A DNA stretch of 64,000 nt from NCBI GenBank assembly GCA_945862245.1, contig CAMAXN010000001.1:118753-182752 (forward strand), read 5' to 3'. Below are positions 47,801 through 56,353 of this stretch, one piece after another (within the stretch, counting starts at the first letter, position 1; every line of letters starts with the position of its first letter). A program made the position numbers and the translations under genes. The stretch comes from Prosthecobacter debontii (lineage in GTDB: Bacteria; Verrucomicrobiota; Verrucomicrobiia; Verrucomicrobiales; Akkermansiaceae). The notes under the pieces were generated by a model. That model searched no databases. It was not told where the DNA came from and worked only from the letters and a program-made list of their open reading frames with translations.

Positions 47801-50056
47801 GCCGTAAACGCCAAAAACGCATTCAAACAAGCGGGGCTGATGAACCAGTTGCAGCGCAGCCAGAATGATAACCTCGATAACTATAACGACGCGGTGAGCC
47901 GCCAGGAATCCGCCTACGAATATGAGCTCTCGACGCTCTTTGGCACGCCCTATCCCGGCGATGTCGGCGCGGGCAAGCTCTACGCCCAAGGTTATACCGG
48001 CCCAGACCTTTATCACTACTACTTCATCGATAAGCCTTCCACCCTGGTTGATACTAGCGGAACAGTAACGGTGAACTTCAACGAACCGATCAACACCGAT
48101 CCGTTCCTCGATTGGTCCATTGAGAGTATTTATAATCGCGTCTACGATCCGTCCCAATACACTATACGCACCTATGAGATATCCCGTTACAGCCTCGGCC
48201 AGTTCCCGCCTTCCGGCTACGGTAAACGCGGCCAACCCGGCAAACTCCAGTCCGCCCTGCTCGATGCCTATGCCGCCCAAGTTGATTTGCGGGAGGCCAC
48301 CAATACGTTTAATAACAAAAAGGCACATTTCGACCGGGCTTATCAGCTCTATACTGAAACGATTGAAGCCTACGACGCAGCCATTGCCGCCGGGGATAAA
48401 CTCAACACCGAGGCCAGTAGCTATGCCACAGCCGCGGACATGCTCACGAACTACTCGGCCCAGGCTATCGCTGCTGCAGATTATGCAGTAAATCTCGCCG
48501 ATGCGGTTGCCGAGAGTATCCCCACCGTTACCGGGCCCTTCGCCTTTGACACCGCTTCTATCGGACGCGGTTTGGCCAAGCTATCAGGTGCTGTATCCGG
48601 TTATGCTGAGGATATCCTGTCGTATACAATCGAAACTGCCGCCAGCCAGCTTGAGAGCAAGGCAGCGGAACTCGAGGTTCAGGCCCAGGCCATGTTAGAT
48701 GATGTCTCCATTTCCCAAAGCGATAAGAAGCAGGTCTTGGAGTTCCAGCGTCTGTTCGAGGAAATGACGGCAACCAGCTACCAGATAAATCGCTCTCTCA
48801 CCCAACTCCAGCGCACCAATGAGCAGGTCGCCCGCCTGCTCGCCGAAGCCAATCACATCCTCTCCGAGCGCGAGACCTTCCGCCAGCGCACTGCCGCCGT
48901 AATCCAAGGTCACCGGACGAACGACCTGCTCTACCGGGATCTCCGCAACGAGGCACTGTCTCAATACAAGTCACTCTTCGACCTCGCCCAGACCTACACC
49001 TACTGCGCGGCCAAATCCTACGACTACGAGACCGGTCTGCTCGGCTCGACCGAGGGCTCGTCTTTCATAGATGACATCGTCAGAACCTACAGCCTGGGCG
49101 ACTTCAGCGGCAACAATCCCATTGAAACGGGTCTAGGTGACGCCGGTCTCGCCTCATGCCTCGCGAACCTGCGCGACGAGTGGTCGATCGTCGAAGGCCG
49201 CCTCGGCTTCAATAACCCAGATCGCAACGGCACCGTGTTCTCCCTGCGCCAGGAGCTCTTCCGCATCCGCACTGACCAGCCCACCGCCGACGACAACACG
49301 CTTTGGAAACAGACCCTCCAGCAGAACGTGATGAGTAACGTCCTCAATGACCCCGACGTCGCCAGGTCCTGCTTGAACATTTCCAAGACCAATGGTGGTT
49401 CCGTGCCCGGTATCGTCATCGAGTTCGGCACTAGCATCGAGCAGGGGCTCAATTTCTTTGGCTGGCCACTTGCCGCCGGAGACCACGCCTACTCCCAGTC
49501 CACCTTTGCCACCAAGATTTTCTCCTCGGGCCTTATTTTTAAGGGTTACAACGGCATGGATCCCTATGCCATCGGTATTCCCGGTGCCGCCGGCCCGGCC
49601 AGCTCATCGGCCAACGCCCTCAGCGCCACGCCTTACGCCTACCTGATCCCGACCGGCGCCGACGTCATGCGCGCGCCGCCGCTGGGTGACGTCAATCTCA
49701 TCCGCAGCTGGGAGGTGCGTGATCAGGCACTGCCTCTGCCCAAGAACCTCGGCGCCACCGCTTTCTCTGCCCTGCAAGTCTTCAGCCCTCAAGGCACGCT
49801 CAACGAGCAACTTTGGATCACCCGCAAGCATCAGGCTTTCCGGGCGGTGGACGATCCCGCCTACTTCTACAGCTCCATGCCGGCCGAATTCACCAACTCC
49901 CGCCTCATCGGCCGCAGCGTCTGGAATACCCGCTGGAAGATCGTGATCCCTGCCTATTCCCTACTCAATAATGAACAGGATGGACTCAACCGATTCATCA
50001 ATTCCGTAAGCGACATCAAGCTCTTCCTGAGAACTTACTCGAATTCTGGAAATTAA
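41840..50056 (+). CDS. Giant (2738 aa) secreted protein, unknown function
   Basis: Uninterrupted 8.2-kb ORF with N-terminal hydrophobic signal (LGLLAIFLIILGGGASLQAQ), long beta-rich N-terminal region, alpha-helical/coiled-coil region around nt 47760-49000, compact beta-type C-terminus. Confidence 0.85.
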   Translation: MNRISSACLRGRLGLLAIFLIILGGGASLQAQYEVKSGAYNRLSAVPNHYTPVGPNLPSTGDPTITPQFANWVETSASSGPVASGYPASSNTGIKLIYSSTGTTFASGVPRYFYGDRITPPSSIIALNGTTKDTSAAGFWRTEPVRPEEILSNPSGSAATDYRTGESSAIPALASGTLTSYYYSPHAREVFASTPGTVEVTWRSSVPDATTNSYIFFKERFAVSSATSNPVRNLYWTERSFNGPQVVIPTGIIGTINPVFSNVFPQRVTSEYVVAGTPATTGDSAELRTVWFDTTGGTRRLHAYNVTGRILIEYLGTLRADGTYEFLGMDIVSVQQALRPSTVTIELGSQLRPYDSVSFDPDTTLVASPVNTATSGSVNYYSSVTLPNGSLAYYAERENDIEDRETFYWLTPKSIAIPPTGATSSARTSIEWPVYLNKYLQVWPVNITSYAQNTVAPAGSSETSGTGIAFIGGKIPQIVYQDSSEGDALMDNNTQRLLVDFNGEADQLNRSLLKFTGNNGGVWYVPLMTQADGRLGYQEGDGAAAVTGTAYVGERINPPSATNTLAGYVAAGTYYSPTAYIDPFANGVSEAEKGAIIPVNALPSSASSLTVWWFKKYPAPSSEFNDLYLPAKVGRYALAYRDSASTQDVVMASNQGTDSLATYVASGTIYNQPDTSKVGYNPNEEHALMLGGRGYALRDDLNIISGNATSSPAFSSLPRILIQYTDPADDRPAMSVFEVLRENATYRFDYSVTAGTMLNQLSPQPLPLLPLPVDPSSGSVRNLEVDPGASYRDTAPVSGTPSLYTAFTFKDRKGYDWVYRGPHDDATSAGLPAYAPLVNSEFDTANDRGIWTQNLNTGTIAVTNGAFSGAATGNGDVQINTSGLTSFAGSSVPLIQLRMKASANVTVQLFWGNEDGGYGGSRIRNANYTGAGGWQTLSFDVSNSPDWTGKTINALRIDPVTATSQTFDIDWIRASSATALGMQFYYTMRSDFVFPNRAQPAVGTILPYLRPVSNGVYQGDPITATPLTVLYRPQWPSAPPTLTTAETLTLSKFGLPAVRGQTSARILYQQSIALDGTSKPSATLHDPTRAKTVLLDDARVGLTALPASLKTTQQNGKTYFQLARPHLQQRFYYDPNLGSIGGFQLNGEFVNSIAGEDYLNLNALSPDDTAALKGLVTSNDADKAKWDAAITALSTDVETFKEDPARPGTYIPDTTKTVNVGAQALAEIASSETAVDSYALTSLGQGKGYVTLLFGDGEAFTPQGEPVSMSIIKVTDTLYQGDLKVISASNPLDEQTTLRHSGDFAAHPENYEFQWCYSPSVSGSYPPIYTYTTTRKLGTSTTNGWKRLANPAANPSTVAPLNYDSATATTLSSSFSINNASYNGTSSPPGSILLSNAGLTLTYQPSQVVFSANLNSTDGFVVYVNNVPVLAYELPTAATIPGGLPLTIARTGLVASPEGLSYQFEIDPASFVVGENRIEVALYSTQGVSSPAHAVDFRIHTPDRIDQVSATGSQWIQPNGTFSNTIVIGGSASSPLGNPLLVFGDNYFTMRYRAKSSANLVTGTTYSDWMPPVLIESWVKRVLDGINPFNQRQTDLYNNPVSTDVSILTQAGSRWEGDVALNLDNIEDFGLIEIYETVLNRVKAQSIDAGTTTESVNSTLLLVAGYLNDLYMTLGNEAWDDAQNPTIQITNPGGQSDISSARFSFESQVATLIDETLGLLRGRDDFSSPGVKVSPSYNRMYWNYTNGINSGEPIYATNYNIKEKSGSVNADGVLDAADAQHMFPQGHGDAYGHYLTALTGYYKLLTSPAFTWTPSTEGVTVLGQTVQVDYQDERKFAAAAAALARSGVDILDFTVRKEYVDDEASGWSHMDDGKYNSSSGQTRYWGSDEWSSRIMQGSYFNWISANAMLPDVDNINEGIQKIDRTTVPEINELITSADKAFTLAVSTQAHMNDLGLAPGAMTFDISPSELAAGKSNFEQIYDRAVAAAVNAKNAFKQAGLMNQLQRSQNDNLDNYNDAVSRQESAYEYELSTLFGTPYPGDVGAGKLYAQGYTGPDLYHYYFIDKPSTLVDTSGTVTVNFNEPINTDPFLDWSIESIYNRVYDPSQYTIRTYEISRYSLGQFPPSGYGKRGQPGKLQSALLDAYAAQVDLREATNTFNNKKAHFDRAYQLYTETIEAYDAAIAAGDKLNTEASSYATAADMLTNYSAQAIAAADYAVNLADAVAESIPTVTGPFAFDTASIGRGLAKLSGAVSGYAEDILSYTIETAASQLESKAAELEVQAQAMLDDVSISQSDKKQVLEFQRLFEEMTATSYQINRSLTQLQRTNEQVARLLAEANHILSERETFRQRTAAVIQGHRTNDLLYRDLRNEALSQYKSLFDLAQTYTYCAAKSYDYETGLLGSTEGSSFIDDIVRTYSLGDFSGNNPIETGLGDAGLASCLANLRDEWSIVEGRLGFNNPDRNGTVFSLRQELFRIRTDQPTADDNTLWKQTLQQNVMSNVLNDPDVARSCLNISKTNGGSVPGIVIEFGTSIEQGLNFFGWPLAAGDHAYSQSTFATKIFSSGLIFKGYNGMDPYAIGIPGAAGPASSSANALSATPYAYLIPTGADVMRAPPLGDVNLIRSWEVRDQALPLPKNLGATAFSALQVFSPQGTLNEQLWITRKHQAFRAVDDPAYFYSSMPAEFTNSRLIGRSVWNTRWKIVIPAYSLLNNEQDGLNRFINSVSDIKLFLRTYSNSGN

Positions 50057-50069
50057 GTATCTGGCTATC

Positions 50070-50588
50070 ATGAAAAAGCGATTTCTCATGCCGGCAGCAG
50101 GAGTACTCCTCGCCATCGGGGGCATCGTTTTTTTAACCCAAAAAACCACCAAGCCTCCGGAAATCCCCCAATCTCCTTCCGACCAGTTGGTTTTGAATAC
50201 ATCCACCGACCCGAGGCTCGTTTTCCAAAAAGCCTTCTGGCGGCGACCCGACAGCGACGACAAAATCCTCCATGCCGAGCGCCGCGAATGGTCTGAACAA
50301 GGCAAAGATGTGCGCGAGTGGCAGTGGTTTCTCGCAGTCCAGCCCAGTCCCGGACTCTCAGAATGGCTTCAAACCAATCCTTTTTCGCTATCCCCATCGA
50401 CTGAGCCACTTAAATACAAAGAGGCTGCGCCAAAACCAGATTGGTTTCCGAGTGATCTCTCGGGATTTGAAATTCTTAAGGCACCCCAGGGTCGCCTCGT
50501 TATGATTTTTTCTGCCAAAAAGAATCTCCTCTACGCGATGGACTCCGGTGCGGGATTCGCCCCGCCAACCCGCAATTTGACAAATTGA
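50070..50588 (+). CDS. Membrane-anchored hypothetical protein, last gene of the surface operon
   Basis: N-terminal TM (FLMPAAGVLLAIGGIVFL), 13 bp after the giant gene. Confidence 0.65.
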   Translation: MKKRFLMPAAGVLLAIGGIVFLTQKTTKPPEIPQSPSDQLVLNTSTDPRLVFQKAFWRRPDSDDKILHAERREWSEQGKDVREWQWFLAVQPSPGLSEWLQTNPFSLSPSTEPLKYKEAAPKPDWFPSDLSGFEILKAPQGRLVMIFSAKKNLLYAMDSGAGFAPPTRNLTN

Positions 50589-50610
50589 AACCCCCATTTC
50601 CCCGCCCTCC
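50589..50610 (+). repeat. 22-bp direct repeat, right copy
   Basis: aacccccatttccccgccctcc, starts at the base after the stop codon of the last operon gene. Confidence 0.9.
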
Positions 50611-50621
50611 AATCTTCGCCG

Positions 50622-50700
50622 CCTCCTTCGCTGAAGCTACGAAGGGCAAGAAGGCTTCCTCCTTGGCTACCTCCTTCGCTGAGGCTACGGCGGTCAAGAA
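50622..50700 (+). repeat. Two imperfect copies of a 31-bp unit with 48-bp period
   Basis: cctccttcgctgaagctacgaagggcaagaa (50622) and cctccttcgctgaggctacggcggtcaagaa (50670). Confidence 0.8.
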
Positions 50701-50765
50701 AGCTACGGCGAACACGAGTACGCGACCGCTGGATCGACCAATAAACTGCCAAGCATGCATTTACA

Positions 50766-50880
50766 AGGTGGTTATGTGTGTTACGATAATACGCGCAACC
50801 GCGTTTTCAAGGATCATCTGCCGCCAGCTCTTCCAGTAGCGCCTGATTCAAACGAATCCCGGCTCCTAAATTCGACGGCG
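50766..50880 (-). pseudogene. Decayed copy of the junction between an M20 peptidase 3' end and a vapB-like promoter
   Basis: Minus-strand reading SNLGAGIRLNQALLEELAADD matches ENFEAGIRLNQALLEELAADAS of the M20 peptidase at 58062; nucleotide similarity continues through the 58033-58047 operator-like palindrome. Confidence 0.75.
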
Positions 50881-50889
50881 GATCGCTGG

Positions 50890-51040
50890 AATACATGGAC
50901 ATCAGCGTGAAAAACCTGACAGCCGACGACACCATCAGCAAGGAGGTCATGCACGATTTCCTGCATATAGGGCCAAAGGCTACGACATCTGGGCTGAAGC
51001 CATCAGCGGCAAGGTCAAGGAGACCGTGGGAAAGAAGTAG
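50890..51040 (+). pseudogene. C-terminal remnant of an SGNH/GDSL hydrolase (PAF-acetylhydrolase-like), frameshifted
   Basis: SLEYMDISVKNLTADDTISKEVMHDFLHIGPK then, one frame over, KGYDIWAEAISGKVKETVGKK*; resembles the DFLHL.PKGY.IWAEAI C-terminal motif. Confidence 0.6.
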
Positions 51041-51062
51041 CCTCCGCCTCTGCTGACGAGTT

Positions 51063-52046
51063 TCACCCCTCCGCCAGCCGCACCGCCACTTCGTCGCCTT
51101 TGTCGAGAGCCATTTCGTCGAGGGCTTTGCGGGAAAGCTCCACTTCCACGAACTGCCCGTCGGAGAGCTTTAGGCTCAACGTCGCGACCGGGCCTGCGGA
51201 GAAGAGATGGAGCACCTTTCCCATCACATCCGTGCGCGGATCGAACTCGGCGGCGAAGACCACCTCGATCTCATGCGGCCGCAGGTAGCGGGATTTCCCC
51301 TCGCTTTTCTTCAGCTTATTCACGTTGCCGAGGAACTCATACACGAAGGGGCTGCGTGGCTTGTCATACACTTCCTGCGGCGCGCCGACCTGCTCGACGC
51401 GGGCGTTGCGCATGACCACGACCTCGTCGGAAAGCTCCAGCGCCTCCTCCTGGTCGTGGGTGACGAAAAGCGTCGTGAGGCCGATCTCGTCGTGGAACTG
51501 CCGCAACCATCTCCGCAAATCCTTGCGCACCTGGGCGTCGAGCGCGCCGAAGGGCTCGTCTAACAGCAGCACTTTCGGACGGATCGCCAGCGCCCTCGCG
51601 AGAGCCACGCGTTGCCTCTGCCCTCCGGAAAGCTCGTGCGGCCTGCGTTTTTCAAGTCCCTCCAGTTTCACCAGTCCGAGCAGCTCCTTCACGCGGTCCG
51701 CGATCTCCTTTTTCCCCGGCTTGTCCTTTCCCGGCAGCACACTGAGGCCGAAGGCGATGTTCTCCGCGACGGTCATGTGCCGGAAGAGCGCGTAATGCTG
51801 AAAGACGAAGCCAACCCCGCGTTTGCCCGCCGGGACGCCTCCCACGTCCTGCCCGTGGAAGAGGATTTTCCCTGGTCCGTCGTCGGCGAACTCCAGCCCC
51901 GCCACGATGCGCAGCAAGGTCGTTTTCCCGGAGCCGGACGGGCCGAGCAGCGCGGTGAGCGAGCCGTCGGGCACTTCCAGTGAAACATCCTCCAGTGCCT
52001 TGTAGGCTCCGAAGGTCTTGTTGATGGATCTGATCGATATGGACAT
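51063..52046 (-). CDS. cysA: Sulfate/thiosulfate ABC transporter ATP-binding protein
   Basis: [93 protein letters not shown] at 52046, not the supplied 537-aa extension. Confidence 0.92.
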   Translation of the reverse strand: MSISIRSINKTFGAYKALEDVSLEVPDGSLTALLGPSGSGKTTLLRIVAGLEFADDGPGKILFHGQDVGGVPAGKRGVGFVFQHYALFRHMTVAENIAFGLSVLPGKDKPGKKEIADRVKELLGLVKLEGLEKRRPHELSGGQRQRVALARALAIRPKVLLLDEPFGALDAQVRKDLRRWLRQFHDEIGLTTLFVTHDQEEALELSDEVVVMRNARVEQVGAPQEVYDKPRSPFVYEFLGNVNKLKKSEGKSRYLRPHEIEVVFAAEFDPRTDVMGKVLHLFSAGPVATLSLKLSDGQFVEVELSRKALDEMALDKGDEVAVRLAEG

Positions 52047-52087
52047 AGAGGTAAAAGCTGAAATTTTGAAATGCTGAAAAACTGAAA

Positions 52088-52924
52088 TCAATGGCCGCCC
52101 GCCTTTTGGCCGGTGACCTGCTCCAGCAGGCTTTTCAGCCCCAGCGTCACCAGCGCGAGAAAGGCCAGCAGCGTGGCGCAGGCGAAGGCGGCGCTGAACT
52201 GGTATTCGTTGTAGAGCACCTCGACGTGCAGCGGCAGGGTGTTGGTTTTCCCGCGGATGTGGCCGGAAACGACCGACACCGCGCCAAACTCGCCCATCGC
52301 CCTGGCATTGCAAAGCAGCACGCCGTAGAGCAGGCCCCACTTGATGTTCGGCAGAGTGACGCGCCAGAAAATACTCCAGCCGCTCGCGCCCAGCGTGACT
52401 GCGGCCTCCTCCTGATCGCTTCCTTGGGCCTCCATCAGCGGGATCAACTCCCGCGCGACGAAGGGAAACGTGACGAACACTGTGGCTAGAATGATGCCCG
52501 GTAGCGCGAAAATAATCTCGATATCCCGCTCCGCCAGCCACGGCCCGAACCACCCTTGCGCGCCGAACATAAGCACCCACACCAGCCCCGCGATGACCGG
52601 CGAGACGGCGAAAGGAAGATCGATCATCGAGAGCAGGAACGCCCTTCCTTTGAAACGGAACTTCGTCACCAACCACGCCGCGCTGAGGCCGAAGAGGGTA
52701 TTCAGCGGCACCGAAACCGCCGCAGCGAGCAGCGTCAGCTTGATGGCGGAGAGCGCGGCGTCCTCATGCAGCGAGGCGATGAAAACCTCCCAGCCCCTGC
52801 GGAATGCCTCCGCGAAAACGGCGAAGAGCGGCATCAGTAGGAACAGCGTTAGGATGACCACGGCAGAGGTGATCAGCAGCCCTTTCACGAAAGGCGATTC
52901 GGTGGTGACGGGTCGGTTTTCCAT
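52088..52924 (-). CDS. cysW: Sulfate ABC transporter permease
   Basis: CysW-type permease: [33 protein letters not shown]. Confidence 0.92.
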   Translation of the reverse strand: MENRPVTTESPFVKGLLITSAVVILTLFLLMPLFAVFAEAFRRGWEVFIASLHEDAALSAIKLTLLAAAVSVPLNTLFGLSAAWLVTKFRFKGRAFLLSMIDLPFAVSPVIAGLVWVLMFGAQGWFGPWLAERDIEIIFALPGIILATVFVTFPFVARELIPLMEAQGSDQEEAAVTLGASGWSIFWRVTLPNIKWGLLYGVLLCNARAMGEFGAVSVVSGHIRGKTNTLPLHVEVLYNEYQFSAAFACATLLAFLALVTLGLKSLLEQVTGQKAGGH

Positions 52925-52927
52925 GGT

Positions 52928-53746
52928 CTAGCGGTGCTGCCAGTCAAGCCGGCGTTGCAGGAGGTTGATGATCAGAAGCATTAGGAAGGAAACGATCAGC
53001 ATGCCTGCCGCGATGACCGCCGCGGCCTCGTATTTGAACTGCTCAAGCTGCGCGACGATGAGCAGCGGCAGGATCTCCGTCTTGAACGGAAGGTTTCCCG
53101 AAATGAAAATAACCGAGCCGTACTCCCCGATCGCCCTTGCGAAGGCGAGTGCGAAACCGGTGACCAGCGCAGGCACGAACATCGGCAGCAGAACGCGCCG
53201 AAACACCGTCCACCTGCCTGCCCCTAGTGTCGCCGCCGCCTCCTCGATTTCCTTTCCGAGATCCTCCATCACCGGCTGCAGCGTGCGCACGACGAAGGGA
53301 AAGCCGATGAAGGTCAGCGCAATGAACACGCCGATGGGATTGTAGGCCGCCTGGACGCCAACCTTTTCCAAATGCTGGCCGATCCAGCCGTTCGGCGCAT
53401 ACATTTGCGTCAGCGTGATACCCGCCACCGCCGTCGGCAGGGCAAAGGGCAGATCGACCATCGCGTCAAGGATACGCCGACCGGGGAACTCGTAGCGCAC
53501 CAGCACCCATGTCACCAGCAGGCCGAAGATCATACTCACCGTTGCCGCGGCCGCGCTTGCGCCGAAGGTCAGCTTCGCTGCGGCGAGAACCCGCCGCGAG
53601 GTCAGGATCTCCCACCACTCCGCCGGCCCCAAGCCCGCTGCCTTGATGAACAGGGCGGCGAGCGGGATGATGATGATCAGGCTCAGGTAAAGAACCGTGA
53701 ACCCCATGGACAACCCGAAGCCGGGTATGACGCGTTTTCCGGACAT
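52928..53746 (-). CDS. cysT: Sulfate ABC transporter permease
   Basis: [44 protein letters not shown]. Confidence 0.92.
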   Translation of the reverse strand: MSGKRVIPGFGLSMGFTVLYLSLIIIIPLAALFIKAAGLGPAEWWEILTSRRVLAAAKLTFGASAAAATVSMIFGLLVTWVLVRYEFPGRRILDAMVDLPFALPTAVAGITLTQMYAPNGWIGQHLEKVGVQAAYNPIGVFIALTFIGFPFVVRTLQPVMEDLGKEIEEAAATLGAGRWTVFRRVLLPMFVPALVTGFALAFARAIGEYGSVIFISGNLPFKTEILPLLIVAQLEQFKYEAAAVIAAGMLIVSFLMLLIINLLQRRLDWQHR

Positions 53747-53755
53747 AGGTTTCTG

Positions 53756-54766
53756 TTAAGGCTGGTAGATCTTGTCGAAGGTGCCGCCGTCGTCGAAGTG
53801 GGTCCTCTGCGCCTTTTCCCAGCCGCCGAAATCCGCGTCGATGGTCACCAGCGGCAGCTGCGGGAGCTTGTCCACGAAACGCTTGGCGATCGCCGCATTG
53901 CGAGGGCGGTAGAAGTGTTTCCCGGCCAGCTCCTGCGCCTTCTCCGTGTAGAGAAACTCCAGGTAAGCGCGCGCCACTTCTGAGGTGCCGTGCTTCTTCG
54001 CGTTTTTCTCCACCACCGCGACAGGCGGCTCGGCGAGGATACTGATCGAGGGATAGACGATCTCCGTTTTCCCGGGGAACTCTTTCTCGATCAGATACGC
54101 CTCGTTCTCCCAAGAAAGGAAAACATCGCCGATCTCGCGCTGGGCGAAGGTCGTCGTCGATCCACGCGCGCCGGTGTCGAGGACGGGCACGTTCTTGAAG
54201 AGCCGCGTGATGTAATCGAGGATCTTCGCCTCGTCGCCGCTGTATTCCTTCGCCGCCCACGCCCAGGCCGCAAGGTAGTTCCAGCGCGCCCCGCCCGAGG
54301 TCTTCGGATTCGGCGTGATCACCTGGACTCCGGGTTTCACCAGATCGCCCCAGTCGGAGATGCCCTTGGGGTTCCCCTTGCGCACCACGAGAACAATCGT
54401 GGAAGTGTAGGGCGAACTGTTATCGGCGAGCTTTGACTGCCAGTCCTTCGGGAGAAGATCCGCCTCGCGGGAGATTACGTCGATGTCACCGGCGAGAGCC
54501 AGTGTCACGACATCCGCGTCGAGTCCATCGATGACCGACCGCGCCTGCTTGCCGGAGCCGCCGTGCGATTGCTCGATGACGAGCTTTTTTCCGTTCGCCT
54601 TCTCCCACTCCGCAGTGAACGCCTTGTTCGCATCCACATAGTATTCACGTGTCGGATCATAGGAGACGTTGAGCAGTTTAACGGTGCCGCCGCTTTCCTT
54701 TTTCCCACAGGAGTTCAGAACCAGTAGGGAGCAAATGAGGAGAATGCTTTTGTTTACGATTTTCAT
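53756..54766 (-). CDS. Sulfate-binding periplasmic protein
   Basis: [88 protein letters not shown]. Confidence 0.93.
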   Translation of the reverse strand: MKIVNKSILLICSLLVLNSCGKKESGGTVKLLNVSYDPTREYYVDANKAFTAEWEKANGKKLVIEQSHGGSGKQARSVIDGLDADVVTLALAGDIDVISREADLLPKDWQSKLADNSSPYTSTIVLVVRKGNPKGISDWGDLVKPGVQVITPNPKTSGGARWNYLAAWAWAAKEYSGDEAKILDYITRLFKNVPVLDTGARGSTTTFAQREIGDVFLSWENEAYLIEKEFPGKTEIVYPSISILAEPPVAVVEKNAKKHGTSEVARAYLEFLYTEKAQELAGKHFYRPRNAAIAKRFVDKLPQLPLVTIDADFGGWEKAQRTHFDDGGTFDKIYQP

Positions 54767-54795
54767 AGTAGTTGTTAGTTTGGTTAGAAAAAATT

Positions 54796-56220
54796 TCAGA
54801 AAGAGAGACGAAGACCGGCAAGGAAGGTGGTTCCGTCGTAACGATCCGCCTCGCTGTTCTGGCTGAGTGCGGCGTATTCCGCGCCAGCCAGGAGCTTGAG
54901 CTTGTCGCCGTAGATGAAGTATTGGCCGCCCGCGTAAATGGCGTGGTAGCTATCGCCGCGCAGGGCGCCTGCCGTTGTTTCGTAACGGTTCTGCGGCCTG
55001 ACGCCCGTTGCTCCGTCGCTCTGTGCATAGGAATACCGGCCAACGAGCTGGAATTTCCCCGGCACGATGTCATAGGTCGGCTGGATGAAGAAACCGAAGA
55101 CGTCAGTGTTCGCTCCGTCCCCGCCTCTAGCATGAAAGGCTTCCACCACGAGCGCGGCATTACCTTCTTTTGCCCAGAAAGTGCCTGATAGGATGTCGTC
55201 ATAACGCCCGAGCACGAGATCCTCCGCTTCCCGGTCGCTATGCAGCCAGTCGATTCTCACCAAGGCCTGGTCGATTCCGAGCTGATCCTTGAAATCATAA
55301 CTGATGCCCGCGGAATATGCGATCCCGCCGTCCAGATCGCCGAACTCCCCGTCCTCGAAGGAACCGGTTCCTCCGGTGGTGGCCGGGGTATCGTTCGAGT
55401 AAATCCCCGCGCGCCAAGAGAACGCGTCAACGGAACCTTCTGCGGTGAACGCAGTAGCCCGGTTGATATTGAGCTGGTTGAATATCTGCGAACGCTCGAA
55501 GGTCGGTTGAGTGATCGTCGGCTCCAGCCAGTCGTAGTGACCGATCAGCGGCTTCGTTTTTCCTGCCGTGAAAGTGAGGGTCTTTGTCGGCTTCCAGCGG
55601 ATGTAGGCATCCATCAGTCCGTCGTAGAAATCACGGAAGCCGTCGTTGCTCTGGAAATCCAGGCGGATCTCGACCTGCTTTTCAAAAAGCTTTGCGTCGA
55701 ACCCCAGCCTCGATCTCCGGTCTTCCCAATCGCTGTCCGCTCCCTGGTCGGCATCGGTGGAATGAAGCTGGCCCTGGTATCTGCCACGGAGCTTGAACTC
55801 CTGAAGGATGGGATTGCTGTCATCCTTATGGAGGGTGGCCAGGCTCCAGAGGGAGTCGAAGGTTTCCTTGGAAACCGGTTCACCTCTCGCGGCAACCGCA
55901 GCCAATCCCATTAGGGGAATAGGGAGGAGGCGAGGGAGGAGCCTCCTGTTGAATTTCGATATGTTCTTTCTCCGGACTGGCGGAGCCGTCGTTGTTTTTC
56001 GGAAATTACTCCGTGGTGTTGTGTTCATCGGTGTCTGCAAAGCGTCTGCGGCCGGTGTTCCGGTACGCTTTCGCAGATATGTGTTTTGAAATGGCTCCTT
56101 TGTAAGGGTGGCCGGGGAAATAGTGACAGCGCCCGGGTCAGCGGGCTTTTGTCTGTGAGGAGGGTTCCGCAGCGATGCGGGTTTTCTCGATGCTTTCAAC
56201 GAGTGTGACACGGCCTTCAT
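54796..56220 (-). CDS. OprO/OprP-type phosphate-selective porin-like outer-membrane protein; start uncertain
   Basis: C-terminal Phe (LAGLRLSF), beta-barrel pattern, porin O/P-like [23 protein letters not shown] region. Confidence 0.78.
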   Translation of the reverse strand: MKAVSHSLKASRKPASLRNPPHRQKPADPGAVTISPATLTKEPFQNTYLRKRTGTPAADALQTPMNTTPRSNFRKTTTAPPVRRKNISKFNRRLLPRLLPIPLMGLAAVAARGEPVSKETFDSLWSLATLHKDDSNPILQEFKLRGRYQGQLHSTDADQGADSDWEDRRSRLGFDAKLFEKQVEIRLDFQSNDGFRDFYDGLMDAYIRWKPTKTLTFTAGKTKPLIGHYDWLEPTITQPTFERSQIFNQLNINRATAFTAEGSVDAFSWRAGIYSNDTPATTGGTGSFEDGEFGDLDGGIAYSAGISYDFKDQLGIDQALVRIDWLHSDREAEDLVLGRYDDILSGTFWAKEGNAALVVEAFHARGGDGANTDVFGFFIQPTYDIVPGKFQLVGRYSYAQSDGATGVRPQNRYETTAGALRGDSYHAIYAGGQYFIYGDKLKLLAGAEYAALSQNSEADRYDGTTFLAGLRLSF

Positions 56221-56341
56221 GAACCGTGATCTGAACCGAGCCGAAGCGGAGATTCTGAATCTTGTTCATCACGACATCCATCCACTCATGGCTGGAGTCG
56301 GAAGTTTCGCGCGGTTTGGAATCCTTTGCGGGGGCTGACAT
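56138..56341 (-). CDS. YezD family (DUF2292) small protein
   Basis: [32 protein letters not shown]; typical length; next to sulfate genes. Confidence 0.78.
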   Translation of the reverse strand: MSAPAKDSKPRETSDSSHEWMDVVMNKIQNLRFGSVQITVHEGRVTLVESIEKTRIAAEPSSQTKAR

Positions 56342-56353
56342 GGCGTTGGACGG

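Noticed and set aside
46676-49486. Several minus-strand ORFs opposite the giant gene (for example 47471-48328, 285 aa)
   Set aside because: Antisense of a long intact coding frame; no start signals or recognisable family.
51063-52676. 537-aa ORF extending cysA upstream
   Set aside because: The first ~210 residues are an out-of-frame read across cysW; cysA homology starts at [13 protein letters not shown] (52046).
53466-54260. 264-aa Arg-rich minus-strand ORF over sbp/cysT
   Set aside because: Shifted frame of real sbp and cysT coding sequence; composition typical of high-GC shadow ORFs.
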